A stretch of DNA of 64,000 nt, taken from assembly GCA_025890175.1 (NCBI GenBank), contig JANPYM010000007.1, positions 1 to 64,000 on the forward strand, given 5' to 3'. Within the stretch, counting starts at the first letter, position 1; each line of letters opens with the position of its first letter. Shown in pieces: positions 22,417 to 32,311 of this stretch. Source of the stretch: Ciborinia camelliae. Lineage: Eukaryota; Ascomycota; Leotiomycetes; Helotiales; Sclerotiniaceae. The position numbers and the translations under genes are program-made. The notes under the pieces were generated by a model. That model saw only the letters and a list, made by a program, of their open reading frames with translations. It was not told the DNA's origin and did not search any database.

Positions 22417-23034
22417 ACTGCATCTGCATCTGCTGCTCGCACATCATCTCAGGCTTCAACATTATATGCTGCTCCCACATCATCTAAGATCTTAGCACGA
22501 TCCTAGCACGATCTATTGCTTCAGCATCATCCAAGGCTCCAATGAAATCTGAGGCTCCAACACCATCCACTTTCCCCATCATCTAAAGATCAAACACCAT
22601 CCACTGCAGGTCAGCCTATATTTTCACCTTACACTCCCGTTGTTTGTGCCAAAGTTGCACCCACGTTCCAATACCGGATTGTTCTGCAAACTACTACACG
22701 GGCAATTATTACTAAGGCACAATTCTTGGATAGTCATCTTAGGTCACTGGAGGTGGATTTCGATTGTCAAAGGAATGGGTCAGATATTTGAGGATAGAGA
22801 TGTGTTGCATTAGATTTATACATATTTAATACCACGTTCATGTTCACTCGCTCCCATATTTTCGTGGATCATTATGAAGAAATTTTGTGGACTTGTGAAA
22901 TCTCGTCCAGGTCTATTGGAACCTCCCACTAACTTTCCATGTCCCTTCTACTTTTTACTCTCGTATCCGGTAAGATAATGATGGGGTTGTTAATAATTAC
23001 AGTAAATAATCCTTGATGTTCATAGACGTATTCT
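22417..23034. other. Decayed 3' part of the interrupted gene and intergenic
   Basis: The first 100 bases continue the Ala/Ser/Thr-rich frame of the gene upstream of the MITE (SAARTSSQAS, LYAAPTSSK) to a TAG near 22505. After that, similar Ser/Pro/Thr-rich fragments appear in shifted frames, then nothing recognisable. Confidence 0.5.
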
Positions 23035-23090
23035 GTTGATATAAAGTAGTTCTACATACACTAGCTCGATACACAATAATATAATCGTTA
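23035..23090 (+). repeat. Dispersed repeat copy
   Basis: It starts TGTTGATATAAAGTAG and includes CTACATACACTAGCTCGA and TACACAATAAT, matching the copies at 15023 and 53455. It then diverges. Confidence 0.55.
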
Positions 23091-23141
23091 ATATATTCTA
23101 ACACTTTGCTCCACAATCAACTTGAAACCACTTTCATCACC

Positions 23142-23563
23142 ATGAAATCTATCTAGGTCAAACCTCATTTTGGTACTAATGCCTGCTTTCCCTGGAGGGG
23201 TACATGGGATTCTCCCCAAAGTTTGCCCCGCCGATCCAGATGATGTCTCAAAATGCAACATGCGCCTCGTCGTGAACGTCTTCGATACCAATTCAGGTAG
23301 CGTCGACATCAAGATCACGATTCCTGATTTTTGCCGTCAAGACTGTTCAGACATTGGTAACATTCCATGGACGCCCATGCTCTATAAGCCTCCATATTTT
23401 GGCAAAAAGAGGCCTATGGACTTGCAGGTTGGATGGAAATTGTGGAGTCTATAAGAAGATCACTTGGGGCGTTCAGAAATAGGTCGGCAAGGTGGACGAA
23501 GAAAATAACATAGGAGCTGATGCAATCACCACGTATAATATGCCGTTTAAGTGTAAAACTTGA
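23142..23563 (+). pseudogene. Second, more decayed paralogue of the small secreted protein
   Basis: ATG at 23142 begins a signal-peptide-like stretch broken by a TAG and a frameshift; the hydrophobic part continues in another frame as LILVLMPAFPG. The mature region has CPADPDDVSKC, ITIPDFCRQDCSDIG and, after another stop and frameshift, ITTYNMPFKCKT before TGA at 23563. The FCRQDC and FKC motifs and their order parallel ECANICSE-type and FKC motifs of the gene at 21479 (there YDEQCANICSE and MFKCANSS). Several lesions make a functional product unlikely. Confidence 0.6.
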
Positions 23564-24603
23564 GAAATATGGCTTAGGTGTAGGTTTGCTGGGATATGAG
23601 TGGTTAGATAATATGCTTTAGAGAGATTTGGAAGATATAAACCAATCCAGTTGGAATCTTTTAGATAAACAATACTACGTTTATATTCAAATATTCTTGC
23701 ATTTATATAATCATGGTTATGAAAAGGACATGAAAATGGCATGAATAGCACGTAAATCGCAGCATTAAAAATTACTCAAAATTGTTGATATAAAAAATGA
23801 TATTTATATATTTATATTGTATATTTCTTTTCAATATTTCATATTATCTGGCTATTATACGGAAGTATTGGAATACGTAAGACTAGTTATGAAGTGCGAT
23901 ATGGCCTTACCAGAATGGGGCGCATACAAAATACGCACACCGTATACTACCCTCCATCACTGGATCTCCTAGAATGGTATTAAACCTATTAATCAATTTC
24001 CTTGATTTGAGTAAATTTATCGTCCGTATCATCAAGAGCCGCTCTGAATCTTCATCAATCACAGGATAAGTTAAAAGTTCTCGGTAATTCTTGTAGATTT
24101 CTATTCTCCTGTGGTTACATATTTCAGTGGTGATAGAAATAACATTCACTGAATCAACAACATGATGTTTTGGACGTTATGGAAAACCTTATGTTGATTG
24201 TGAACTATATGGTTTGTGGAGTTCGACCTTGATGCTACCGTTCCCAAAATTATGATCCTCATCAAAGAAGCTATAGTTCTAATGCCAACTGAGGTTCAAT
24301 ATATTTTCCTGAATTATTGTTTGCAGGATATTCTGTCAATTTTTAACTTCACTTTTACTCTGACCTGAGTGTATCTATTTATCCGAAGGAAATGGCAGAT
24401 AATGTGAACATAGCAAGATGACCTGTACAATTACGTTGACTTCTCTTGTAATTGGAACTTCCAAATGGCAAAACCCATTGTCGAAACTGTTAGGAACGAG
24501 AGTTCATTTGTTTTTCTAGTGTTCTTTTATAAAGAAGATGGATTATTATAGATTATTATGGATCAGGCCTTGGATATTAGAGAAAGGGTTTTCTTAATAT
24601 GCC
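23564..24603. other. Intergenic
   Basis: AT-rich, with short frames only; nothing recognised up to the left end of the hAT element at 24604. Confidence 0.5.
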
Positions 24604-24842
24604 CAGGCATGGGCATTCGTATTTTATTCGGGGTATTTTATTTCTCCGGGTGGTTTACTTTACCCTGTTAGATTTTACAGGATGGTTACCCTATAAAACC
24701 TACGGGTACGGGTAAACTTGTGATTTATCAGGTCACATGGGGACTAGACTAGCGTAGTATTAGCTCAGGACCTTACTTATAAGCAGTCCCAGTTTAGATC
24801 TTGAATCCACATCCCTTTTCGACGAAACTAAGATATTTTCTC

Positions 24843-25031
24843 GTACCGTATAAACTCGGTCCTAAGAGATAGGAAAAGTCCGTGCACCAGACGTAAGCCA
24901 CTTGAGGCGTCTGTGACTTTAGTGTGGCTTACGTCTAAAAACAAAACACTTGAGGCGTCTGTGGCTTTAGTGTGGCTTACGTCTAAAAGCTATGACTTTT
25001 TCCATCTCTTAGAACCGAGTTTATACGGTAC
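24843..25031. mobile_element. 189-bp palindromic MITE nested in the hAT element
   Basis: The terminal inverted repeats span nearly 40 bp, GTACCGTATAAACTCGGT at the left and its complement ACCGAGTTTATACGGTAC at the right, continuing into AAGAGAT/ATCTCTT and GAAAAAGTC-like arms. The interior has a 48-bp direct tandem repeat (24901 and 24949) and smaller inverted pairs (AGACGTAAGCCAC, GTGGCTTACGTCT). The single strand would fold into a long hairpin. The family is not identified. Confidence 0.8.
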
Positions 25032-25130
25032 TTCGTACTCGATCCCAGTACGCTTCAACAATACAACTTATTTAACTTATACTATTGATCAATAGTTACC
25101 TTCACCAAGTAACCGAACCAACAATATTAT

Positions 25131-25336
25131 TGTTGGATAAATCACGTGCCTACGGCACGCTTGCGCATGCGCCGCGCACGGCCGCGGCGTGCCGCTTGCG
25201 GCACCCCCGCGCTACGGCGCTAGCATGCGCTAGCGGGCATATATAGTTGATCTGTAGCATAGTTTTTAGAGCTTCGAGCCAAATACACTGCATACTATAG
25301 TACATTTGTTCTCCATCGCCCATGGTGATTCCAACA
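25131..25336 (+). mobile_element. Solo LTR, 206 bp, with 5-bp target duplication
   Basis: The sequence begins TGTTGGA and ends TCCAACA and is flanked on both sides by ATTAT (25126-25130 and 25337-25341), the classic structure of a solo LTR left by recombination. The 5' third is GC-rich with ACGGCACGC/GCGTGCCG palindromes. The 3' part matches, through transitions only, the degraded LTR at 1051-1146. Confidence 0.92.
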
Positions 25337-25679
25337 ATTATATAATCGTTTAATATAATCATTCAAAATTGAAGCTATTTTTAATTCTATTTTAACTCTA
25401 TCTTTACTTTTCATTTTTCATTTTTTAATTTTAATTTTAATTCTAATCCCTACCTTTTTTTTACTTTTCATTTTTCATTTTTTTCATTTTTTTTATTTCC
25501 TCTTTTCAATTTTAAACAACTACATTAAATGATTATATAATATATATTCGCGGGTTTATCTGTACCTCAAAACATTTCACAAAATAGTTACCTTATCCCG
25601 TAGGGGGGGAGCAGGGTGACTACCCGCCAGGTTTTACCCCGGGTTACCCCGGGTGTACCCTACCCTGTGCCCAACCCTG

Positions 25680-26189
25680 AATACACCACAAATGACTAAC
25701 TCTTAGATGGTAAAAGGGAATTTGGTGAGATTGAAAAGAATGTGAGGTTCAAGTTATTGATTGCTACACCTTACGGTCGGCTGGGAATCCTCCAATGTGT
25801 AAATACAAAGGAGTGGAAAGTGGCCTTACACCTATTATCAGGAGTTCTGAATCAGCCAGCTGCTTATAGGCTTTCTCAAACTCCCAATATTTGATATAGA
25901 GAACAATAGGTGAAAGATTTTGGAGACTTCTCTCCATTGGGGCGAAAGAACAATGCAATGATCCTTGAGGATGACGGAATAGAGCAGTTATTTATTGTTG
26001 CGAAATTGTCCTTCTATTGTTCATCCCGGTCATAAAACATCTGTTCATTGAATACAGATACAGAACAGATACGTTAATTTAGTATATATACGTTCTTCTC
26101 GTCTCCTATGAAGATTTAGATATTTAATTAACTCAATTTGAATCTTGAACACAACCTTATTTCAAATCGAAGCGATATTTATTATCAAC
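25680..26189. other. Intergenic, 5' flank of the first RING-H2 gene
   Basis: No gene seen. AT-rich from about 25990 onward, with TATATATA-like sequence near 26080. Confidence 0.5.
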
Positions 26190-27137
26190 ATGGATTACAA
26201 CGCCTGTATTATAAAAGAGACTTTCTCTAATGTCTGCGGGCATGTGACAACGGTACTTGACCATCACGAACTTTGTGCATATGGAGACATTCATCCATAT
26301 CCTGTCGGTTGTGGACAACAGATCCTGTTCCCTGGCCATACAATTGCCATGATTCGCTGGGCCACTACGCAAATCACAGAAAGCAAGTGCATTTGTTGTG
26401 AAGCAGCAATTGAAAATAGGGCCGCTTTTATTTTACCACCGAGAACCTGGATTTCTGATCTTGACTATGAGAAATTCGCTCCTATCTCCCCAGAGGTGCT
26501 TGCACAGCGAACAGAATTCTGGAAGAACATTATTTCTGACCAGGCTATCTTAGTCCAGCGACAAGATCGATATGTGGAAGCATATCAAGCTGCAGTGAGA
26601 GAGCTACAAGAATACGATGCATCTGACGAGGTAAACGCAGAGACACGCAATGAATTGTCACAGAATGTGAGGAGAGCAAGAGGTTTGCAACGCTTCTATG
26701 ATATTGATCAAATCTTTTACCTCAACATGGTAAGATCGATGGGATTAGTAACTTCAATTCTCCTCTTTGACCCCACGGACCTGTTATTTCTCAATCAGAC
26801 TCTTCTCTCGCTTGTCAAACCTGAAGAAATTTCCAGCGAGGAAATCTGCGGCATTTGCACAGAGGAGTTGTATTCGTCCGAGGAAAATGGTAGGGCACTA
26901 CGTGTATTTTGTGGCAATCACCTCTTTCATCAAAAATGCATTGTTCAGTGGTTCGAGACCATCAAATTGGACCGATTTGCCGACCAACTTTCATGTCCAT
27001 TGTGTCGGAAAACACAAAAATTCTATTCAATTCCGGACAATCTGGACGGTATACTTGAGTTCCTGGATCTAATGCATATGCAAGTCATAGATATCGTCAT
27101 TTTGGGCGACCCCTTGGATCCCTTTGAAGACCAATAA
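26190..27137 (+). CDS. RING-H2 protein with N-terminal CGH motif (paralogue 1)
   Basis: A single exon from the ATG at 26190 gives 315 residues; the 15 upstream codons in frame start only with TTG. The RING-H2 is complete: Cys220, 223, 241, His244, His247, Cys250, 269 and 272 (CGICTEEL, FCGNHLFHQKC, CPLC). The N-terminus MDYNACIIKETFSNVCGHVTT, with a following ESKCICC, forms a second Cys/His-rich conserved patch, and the middle is helical. RING-H2 proteins are usually E3 ubiquitin ligases; the target is unknown. The same architecture occurs in the gene at 29662, so the two are duplicates. They are separated by a hAT insertion and AT-rich sequence. Membership of a fungal expanded family is likely, but I do not know a name. 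Confidence 0.85.
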   Translation: MDYNACIIKETFSNVCGHVTTVLDHHELCAYGDIHPYPVGCGQQILFPGHTIAMIRWATTQITESKCICCEAAIENRAAFILPPRTWISDLDYEKFAPISPEVLAQRTEFWKNIISDQAILVQRQDRYVEAYQAAVRELQEYDASDEVNAETRNELSQNVRRARGLQRFYDIDQIFYLNMVRSMGLVTSILLFDPTDLLFLNQTLLSLVKPEEISSEEICGICTEELYSSEENGRALRVFCGNHLFHQKCIVQWFETIKLDRFADQLSCPLCRKTQKFYSIPDNLDGILEFLDLMHMQVIDIVILGDPLDPFEDQ

Positions 27138-27975
27138 TGGAGCCGCAGACAACAACTGAGCCGGAGACGACGACGTATCAGACGAGGAGGTATCAGACGA
27201 CGACGGGTCCGGAAACAACGATGGAGACGTAGACAATGACAGAGACATCAAGTCATAATAAATCTTAGTGTCCAGTAAACCGGTAAGCTTGCCCTCATCC
27301 TCATATCTCATTTTAACCCTTAATAAATAAACCTTGATATAAATTAAAAAACCTTGCTCATCCTTATATCTCATTTTATTGGTATCACTGTATTGCTCCG
27401 AATAAGAATTAAATAATTTAAAATTGACCAAACAGACTATCTACCCTCTACAACTCCATAGATCTAGAGTATATTTACCCTATTCCTTAATACAACATAC
27501 CATATCTAATACAACAAATATAATACCATACTTGATACCGTAAAAATAATTGCCATTGTGTACCCTTAGTAAGGCTTTCTCTATTTTATTTAATTTAATC
27601 TAATTTATATATATTTTAAAAAAATAAATAAATAAAATAATCGAATTTTATTTAATACAATTTGATAATGAAAAAGTAATAAAAAAAGTAAAGAAAAAAG
27701 AAAAGAAAAAATAAGGTAATACTTTTATCCTAATGAAGCTAATACATACAAGGCCAGCTCATCAATAAAACCATTACATTTAAACCTAATAAAAAAGTTG
27801 AAAAACAAAAATGGATTTTAGAACTTAAATTAAAGCCTTCTAAATAAAATATGGACTGGAGGTTTTTAGTAAGGGGTTTCTAAGCAAAATAACTTTTCAG
27901 TAATGATCCATCCTCCTTTGCCTTTGGGACATTGCGTAAAATTGATTTAGTAAATGGGTAGGTAGCTAGTAAAAG
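27138..27975. other. AT-rich intergenic
   Basis: The first 110 bases after the RING stop are an ACGACG-rich low-complexity tract (for example GAGACGACGACG). The rest is A/T-rich with poly-A and AAAAAG runs. No gene. Confidence 0.55.
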
Positions 27976-28419
27976 CAGGGTTAGGCACAGGGTAGGGTAT
28001 ACCCGAGATAACCCGGGGTAAAACCTGTCGATTAATTTTTTTTTTTTTTCGCAGGGTAGAGTAATTACTTTGTGAAATGCTTTAAATATCCAAAGTATCC
28101 AGAGTATATATTATATAATTGTTTAATTAAAAAGAAAAATAGAAAATAGAAAATGAAAAGAAATTGAAGGTTAGGGTTAGGGTTAGATTTTGAATTAGAA
28201 TTAAAATTAAAATTAATATTTGAAAAATGAAAAATAAATATAAAATTGAAAATAGCTTTAATTTTAGATGATAGTATTAAACGATTATATAATATATATC
28301 CCGAATATTTCGAATACCTACAGATTTTATCGGATAACTATTTTGTAGAATCCAGCAGGGTAGGGTAAACCATTCGGAAAGATAAAATACTCCGGGTAGA
28401 GTACGGGTGCCCAACCCTG
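27976..28419. mobile_element. hAT-type non-autonomous element, 444 bp, with 8-bp target duplication
   Basis: Ends CAGGGTTAGGCAC and GTGCCCAACCCTG are flanked by perfect AGTAAAAG on both sides (27968-27975 and 28420-28427). It has no coding capacity. The centre is AT-rich and includes a short GGTTAGGGTTAGGGTTAG run. It belongs to the same family as the elements at 24604-25679 and, from internal motifs, 59200-59332. Shared interior sequence (ATTATATAATATATAT and a TTTCAT/AATGAAAA-rich core) is in the opposite orientation in the 24604 element. Confidence 0.92.
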
Positions 28420-29661
28420 AGTAAAAGTCGCTCAACCTTAATACATGTAATGGTTGCTTGATATCTATTGGTTGAAAGAAACAATTAAACTTGGTTTCAG
28501 ACACTTGTACGAGATTGCTTTTGAGTTACGAAGGATAAAATTATATATATTTCTCCAGGTTGCCTTGTTCTCTTCCTTACGGTAGTCATACTGGATTTTC
28601 CGCTTCCCGACCATATAATATAAATATAATTACTATAATCTTTATTTTTTACGTTACAATATAGCTAAAATCCATCGAGGACAATAATTTTATTAAACAG
28701 AGAGAAACTTTCCAGGTTCGAAATAAATAAAATACCTTGAACATAATCGATATCTTATTGAAGGTAAATGTAAATATATACTGAAATGACCAGATAATAC
28801 TATAAAAAGGAAGTATCGAGTGAAATTATAATAAATTAAGTTAACTAAGAAGTAATATATATGGTTGTAGCCCAGCTGTCTTTATATCTAAAACGAAGTA
28901 AAAGGATTTCGAGATAGAAGTAAAAAACCGACCCCTTTATTTTACTGCGATCGGCTCACGTGATTATTAATACAATAAATATTTATATACTAACGTAGAA
29001 AAACTTACAAAACCTAAAACGTATTTTATTTTATAAATATTTATTTAAAATAATATAATATTATATAGAAAAAGGCCACGAAAAAGATAACTCGAAAAAG
29101 ATAACTCGAAAAAGAAAATAAAGCAAAAAGAAAAGCAAAAGATTTCTATAAAATCGAAGATTCTATAGAACTTAGCTCGATACACAACAATAACAAAAGT
29201 TATATAGTGTATTCCGCTCAATTTCTAAAAAAAAAACTATGCTACAGATGAGCGCATTGCTCCGTAGGCACGTGATTTATTCTTCAGTAATATTGCTGCA
29301 TTTGGAGATAAGTTTTCTGCTGAGAGACAACTATATAGTAATTTATAGAACACAATCGATTCGAATTGCAGGCTCGTAGTTCCTACTCGATATCGACTTG
29401 AAAACTTGAATCCCAAGAAGATTACTCTTTTATTGTGTAAAAGAACAAACAAAATAGTTCAATATAACAAAACAATAGAGAATCTTTTGGTTGAAATAAC
29501 ATGAAAGAACGAAGGGATTGTTCTCAAGAATAAAGAAATACAGAAGGCTTTTCCTCAATCAAAACAAAAGGATTGTTTTTTTTTGTTCAATCTATCGATT
29601 GAATATTTTCAGAACATTGCTCTAATATTTAATATATATATGCGATTCCATCTCATTCACC
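28420..29661. other. AT-rich intergenic between RING-H2 paralogues
   Basis: A/T-rich with a short direct repeat of a GATAACTCGAAAAA unit around 29080-29120. A decayed copy of the dispersed repeat (CTTAGCTCGATACACAACAA and a following ACTATGCTA) covers about 29170-29245. No gene. Confidence 0.55.
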
Positions 29662-30771
29662 ATGAAGCCCATCTTTACCAACAAACATAACACAAAAAAA
29701 GAAAATTCAATCACCATGAATTACGATGCCTGCAGTGTGAAGGAGACCTTCTCTGCTGTCTGCGGGCATGTAACAACGGCAATTGAACACCACAGTAATT
29801 GCAGACGCTCACAGGAGGATTTTTACAGTGTCGGAACTGGACAGAATCTTAGACTACGTTTCCATTATCACCAAGGATCAACTCGATGGCTTCCTGCAAT
29901 GATCAAAGAAAGCAAGTGCATTTATTGTGATGCTGTGGAGAAAGGTCATTCCTTTCAAGCACCTCCAAACACAGGGATATCTGATATCCAGGAGGGCGAA
30001 GGATACAAAAACATTTCTGTCCCTGAACAGCAATCTCGAAGAAAATTCTGGGAAGCCTTCATTGCTGACCAATCTCTTTTGATCCAAAGACAGTCCAAGT
30101 TCTTGAAAGCCCGTCAAGATGCCAGACAAGAGCTGGAAGAAGTCATTGGAAATGAACTGGACAATCCTAATCAAGAGGTGGGGGAATGGCACGAGAAAGT
30201 GTGTGGGTTTATAGAAGATGAACAGAAAATTGATGCCTTGTCGTGGAATTCAACGGGGGCAGAAGTGATGGAAGCCTTCCATGACTTTGCTCAGAACTTC
30301 TATTTCAGGCAATGCAGATCAATGAAGGAATCAGAAATCTGTCATCTTTTTGATCCCATTCATCTCACACTTCTGACATTTGGGCTCCTCAGTCCTGTCC
30401 AACCTGAAGAAATCCCCAGTGGGGAAATTTGCGGGATTTGTACAGATGGCATGGATTCCATCGCTAACGAGAGTGAGACTATAAGACGAGTGTTTTGTGG
30501 TCATCACCTCTTCCATCAAAAATGCATTGTTGAGTGGTTTGAAAACAATCGATCGAAAGTGACATGTCCTATGTGCCGAGATACTCGCAATGTCTACCGA
30601 TCTCCCATGGAGGGATGGTACCCAAGAGAGGTCAACGCAGAAGATGACAATCTCGTCCCACAGGATAGCTACCCAAGGCATATCCATATCCGGACTCTTT
30701 CGGGTACCATGACCTTCACCAATCACAGAATGACCAATTCTCAAAACAGGGAACGGAGGGGGTCAGTTTGA
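29662..30771 (+). CDS. RING-H2 protein with N-terminal CGH motif (paralogue 2)
   Basis: A single exon gives 369 residues from the ATG at 29662, or 351 from the ATG at 29716, which has the better CACC context and aligns with the start of paralogue 1. RING-H2 ligands are Cys257, 260, 279, His282, His285, Cys288, 302 and 305 (CGICTDGM, FCGHHLFHQKC, CPMC). The N-terminal patch NYDACSVKETFSAVCGHVTT and ESKCIYC match paralogue 1. The two proteins share the order of all blocks, but the central linker and the C-terminal tail (here basic and longer) have diverged. Likely an E3 ligase; substrate unknown. Confidence 0.85.
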   Translation: MKPIFTNKHNTKKENSITMNYDACSVKETFSAVCGHVTTAIEHHSNCRRSQEDFYSVGTGQNLRLRFHYHQGSTRWLPAMIKESKCIYCDAVEKGHSFQAPPNTGISDIQEGEGYKNISVPEQQSRRKFWEAFIADQSLLIQRQSKFLKARQDARQELEEVIGNELDNPNQEVGEWHEKVCGFIEDEQKIDALSWNSTGAEVMEAFHDFAQNFYFRQCRSMKESEICHLFDPIHLTLLTFGLLSPVQPEEIPSGEICGICTDGMDSIANESETIRRVFCGHHLFHQKCIVEWFENNRSKVTCPMCRDTRNVYRSPMEGWYPREVNAEDDNLVPQDSYPRHIHIRTLSGTMTFTNHRMTNSQNRERRGSV

Positions 30772-32311
30772 CAAGAAATGGAATGCCGATTTCCGCTGGC
30801 GGAAAAATATGAAGCAGACACCCCACATACTTCTGGTAAGTAATAAATTCTATTCAATTCTTAACGTAATAATACAAATATGAAAATTATAAAAAATTTA
30901 ATCGCCCTCTTCGTGACACCCCCTCGCTTTGATTTATTCCCTTTATTTCTTTTTTATCCTGTTCTTATGTTTCTCCTCTAAATAGTGGAAAATGTCCAGC
31001 AAAAGAAGCCAAGGCATACCACGAGCTTCGGAACAATACAAGCCCTAGTTAGAATAATCTCTACGAGTTACCCGTGGATAAAATTCGAGAAGGAATCCTG
31101 ATTTGTAGTATTTGCCACTGGCAAGTTTTCAAAAAAAATTATACTTGAGAGCACTAGTGACTCCCTGAGGTCAAGAAAATATGCATCGAATTAATTGGCA
31201 ACTAATGTATACTATTTCTTTAGATAAATTTACATTTCGCAAAAATGTATTTTGAAATCTAAATTATATATAAAAGAATATTGATGCTGTGAAGGCGCTA
31301 CTCTACTCTAGCTAGCGAGGATAAAAAGGGGCTCGGGGTGGGGAATTCGAAATCTCAATCGTATATTTTTCAAGTCAACGTCAATTCTATTCCATTATAT
31401 AAATCACTTGTTTCAACTTCAAAAGCAATAGATTATGGTATTAATCAAATAATCAATAAAACCTGTTGGAATGACCTCGGTGATAGGTATGATAATCAAG
31501 AATTTAATAAAATGGTATTGTATTGCATATCGATTGTAGATTGATCTGCATATGCCCGCGTAGCGGGCGGATAGGCTACACGCGGCTGGGCGCCCTAGTG
31601 AATTTGCATACGGCCGCAAGCCGTATTAGCAGATTCACTAGTATCGCGACAAAACCAGAACAATTTCTGCCCCAAAATTCAACCTGATCAACAAAGAAAT
31701 ATCATTTTAAAATTGACTTCAATATTATATACTCTTCTGCACCGATGAACTCGCCTTTATCTCCTCCACATCCCGAGAAAAAGACCTCAATCCTTCTTAT
31801 CCTTCCTATCACACGCCACTCTACCTCATGCCAAAACGGTCGCCACTAAGCTAAGGTAAGCCAAGTTATGAAAGAAATAATACCTATAGATCGCAGTGGA
31901 TGAATCCCCTCAAATAATTGGGAGCTAGCTATAAATCCTTGATGGCATGACATGGTATGTTTGTGTGTATGTATTATACTTATGTATGTATATATGTATG
32001 AAAAAGTCCGTTTTGTATGTGTTCTTGAAGATTGGAGCTGGAAACAGGAAGTGTAAATGGAATATTCAGATGAAGTTGAAGTGAGATGCTCTGAAAACGC
32101 AAGATGAGAAAATAACTGAAAGATGCAAGTTGCGATATATTAGAGGTTATTATAATATTGAGGTAAATGCCGAAATTTGGGGAGTGAATGACACTAGATG
32201 TTCAAAACTGTGATAGAGGATTTCTTAGATAATAGAAACGCGACGTATGAGAGGGATGTGGGTACGTAAAAAGCCTCGCCTGTAGCTAACTAACTAACTT
32301 TTGACACTACT
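30772..32311. other. Intergenic
   Basis: No supported gene. Near 31592-31645 is a compact inverted repeat (CTAGTGAATTTGC and GCAGATTCACTAG arms around ACGGCCGCAAGCCGT), possibly a very short MITE or LTR fragment. Around 31965-31998 there is a GTAT-rich microsatellite. The last part is the 3' flank of the F-box-like gene. Confidence 0.5.

Larger units (their letters stand above)
24604..25679. mobile_element. hAT-like element carrying two nested insertions
   Basis: The right end, GTGCCCAACCCTG at 25679, is identical to the end of the hAT element at 27976-28419. The left end, CAGGCATGGGCA, is a diverged form of CAGGGTTGGGCAC. Flanking 8-mers are AATATGCC and AATACACC, six of eight identical with two transitions, consistent with an old target duplication. 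Subterminal motifs CTCCGGGTGGTTTA and TTTTACCCCGGGTTACCCC recur at 59200-59332. A palindromic MITE (24843-25031) and a solo LTR (25131-25336) lie inside. No transposase frame remains. Confidence 0.75.

Noticed and set aside
28171..28190. Short TTAGGG-like run resembling telomeric repeats
   Set aside because: Fewer than three units within a non-autonomous hAT element; not evidence of a telomere.
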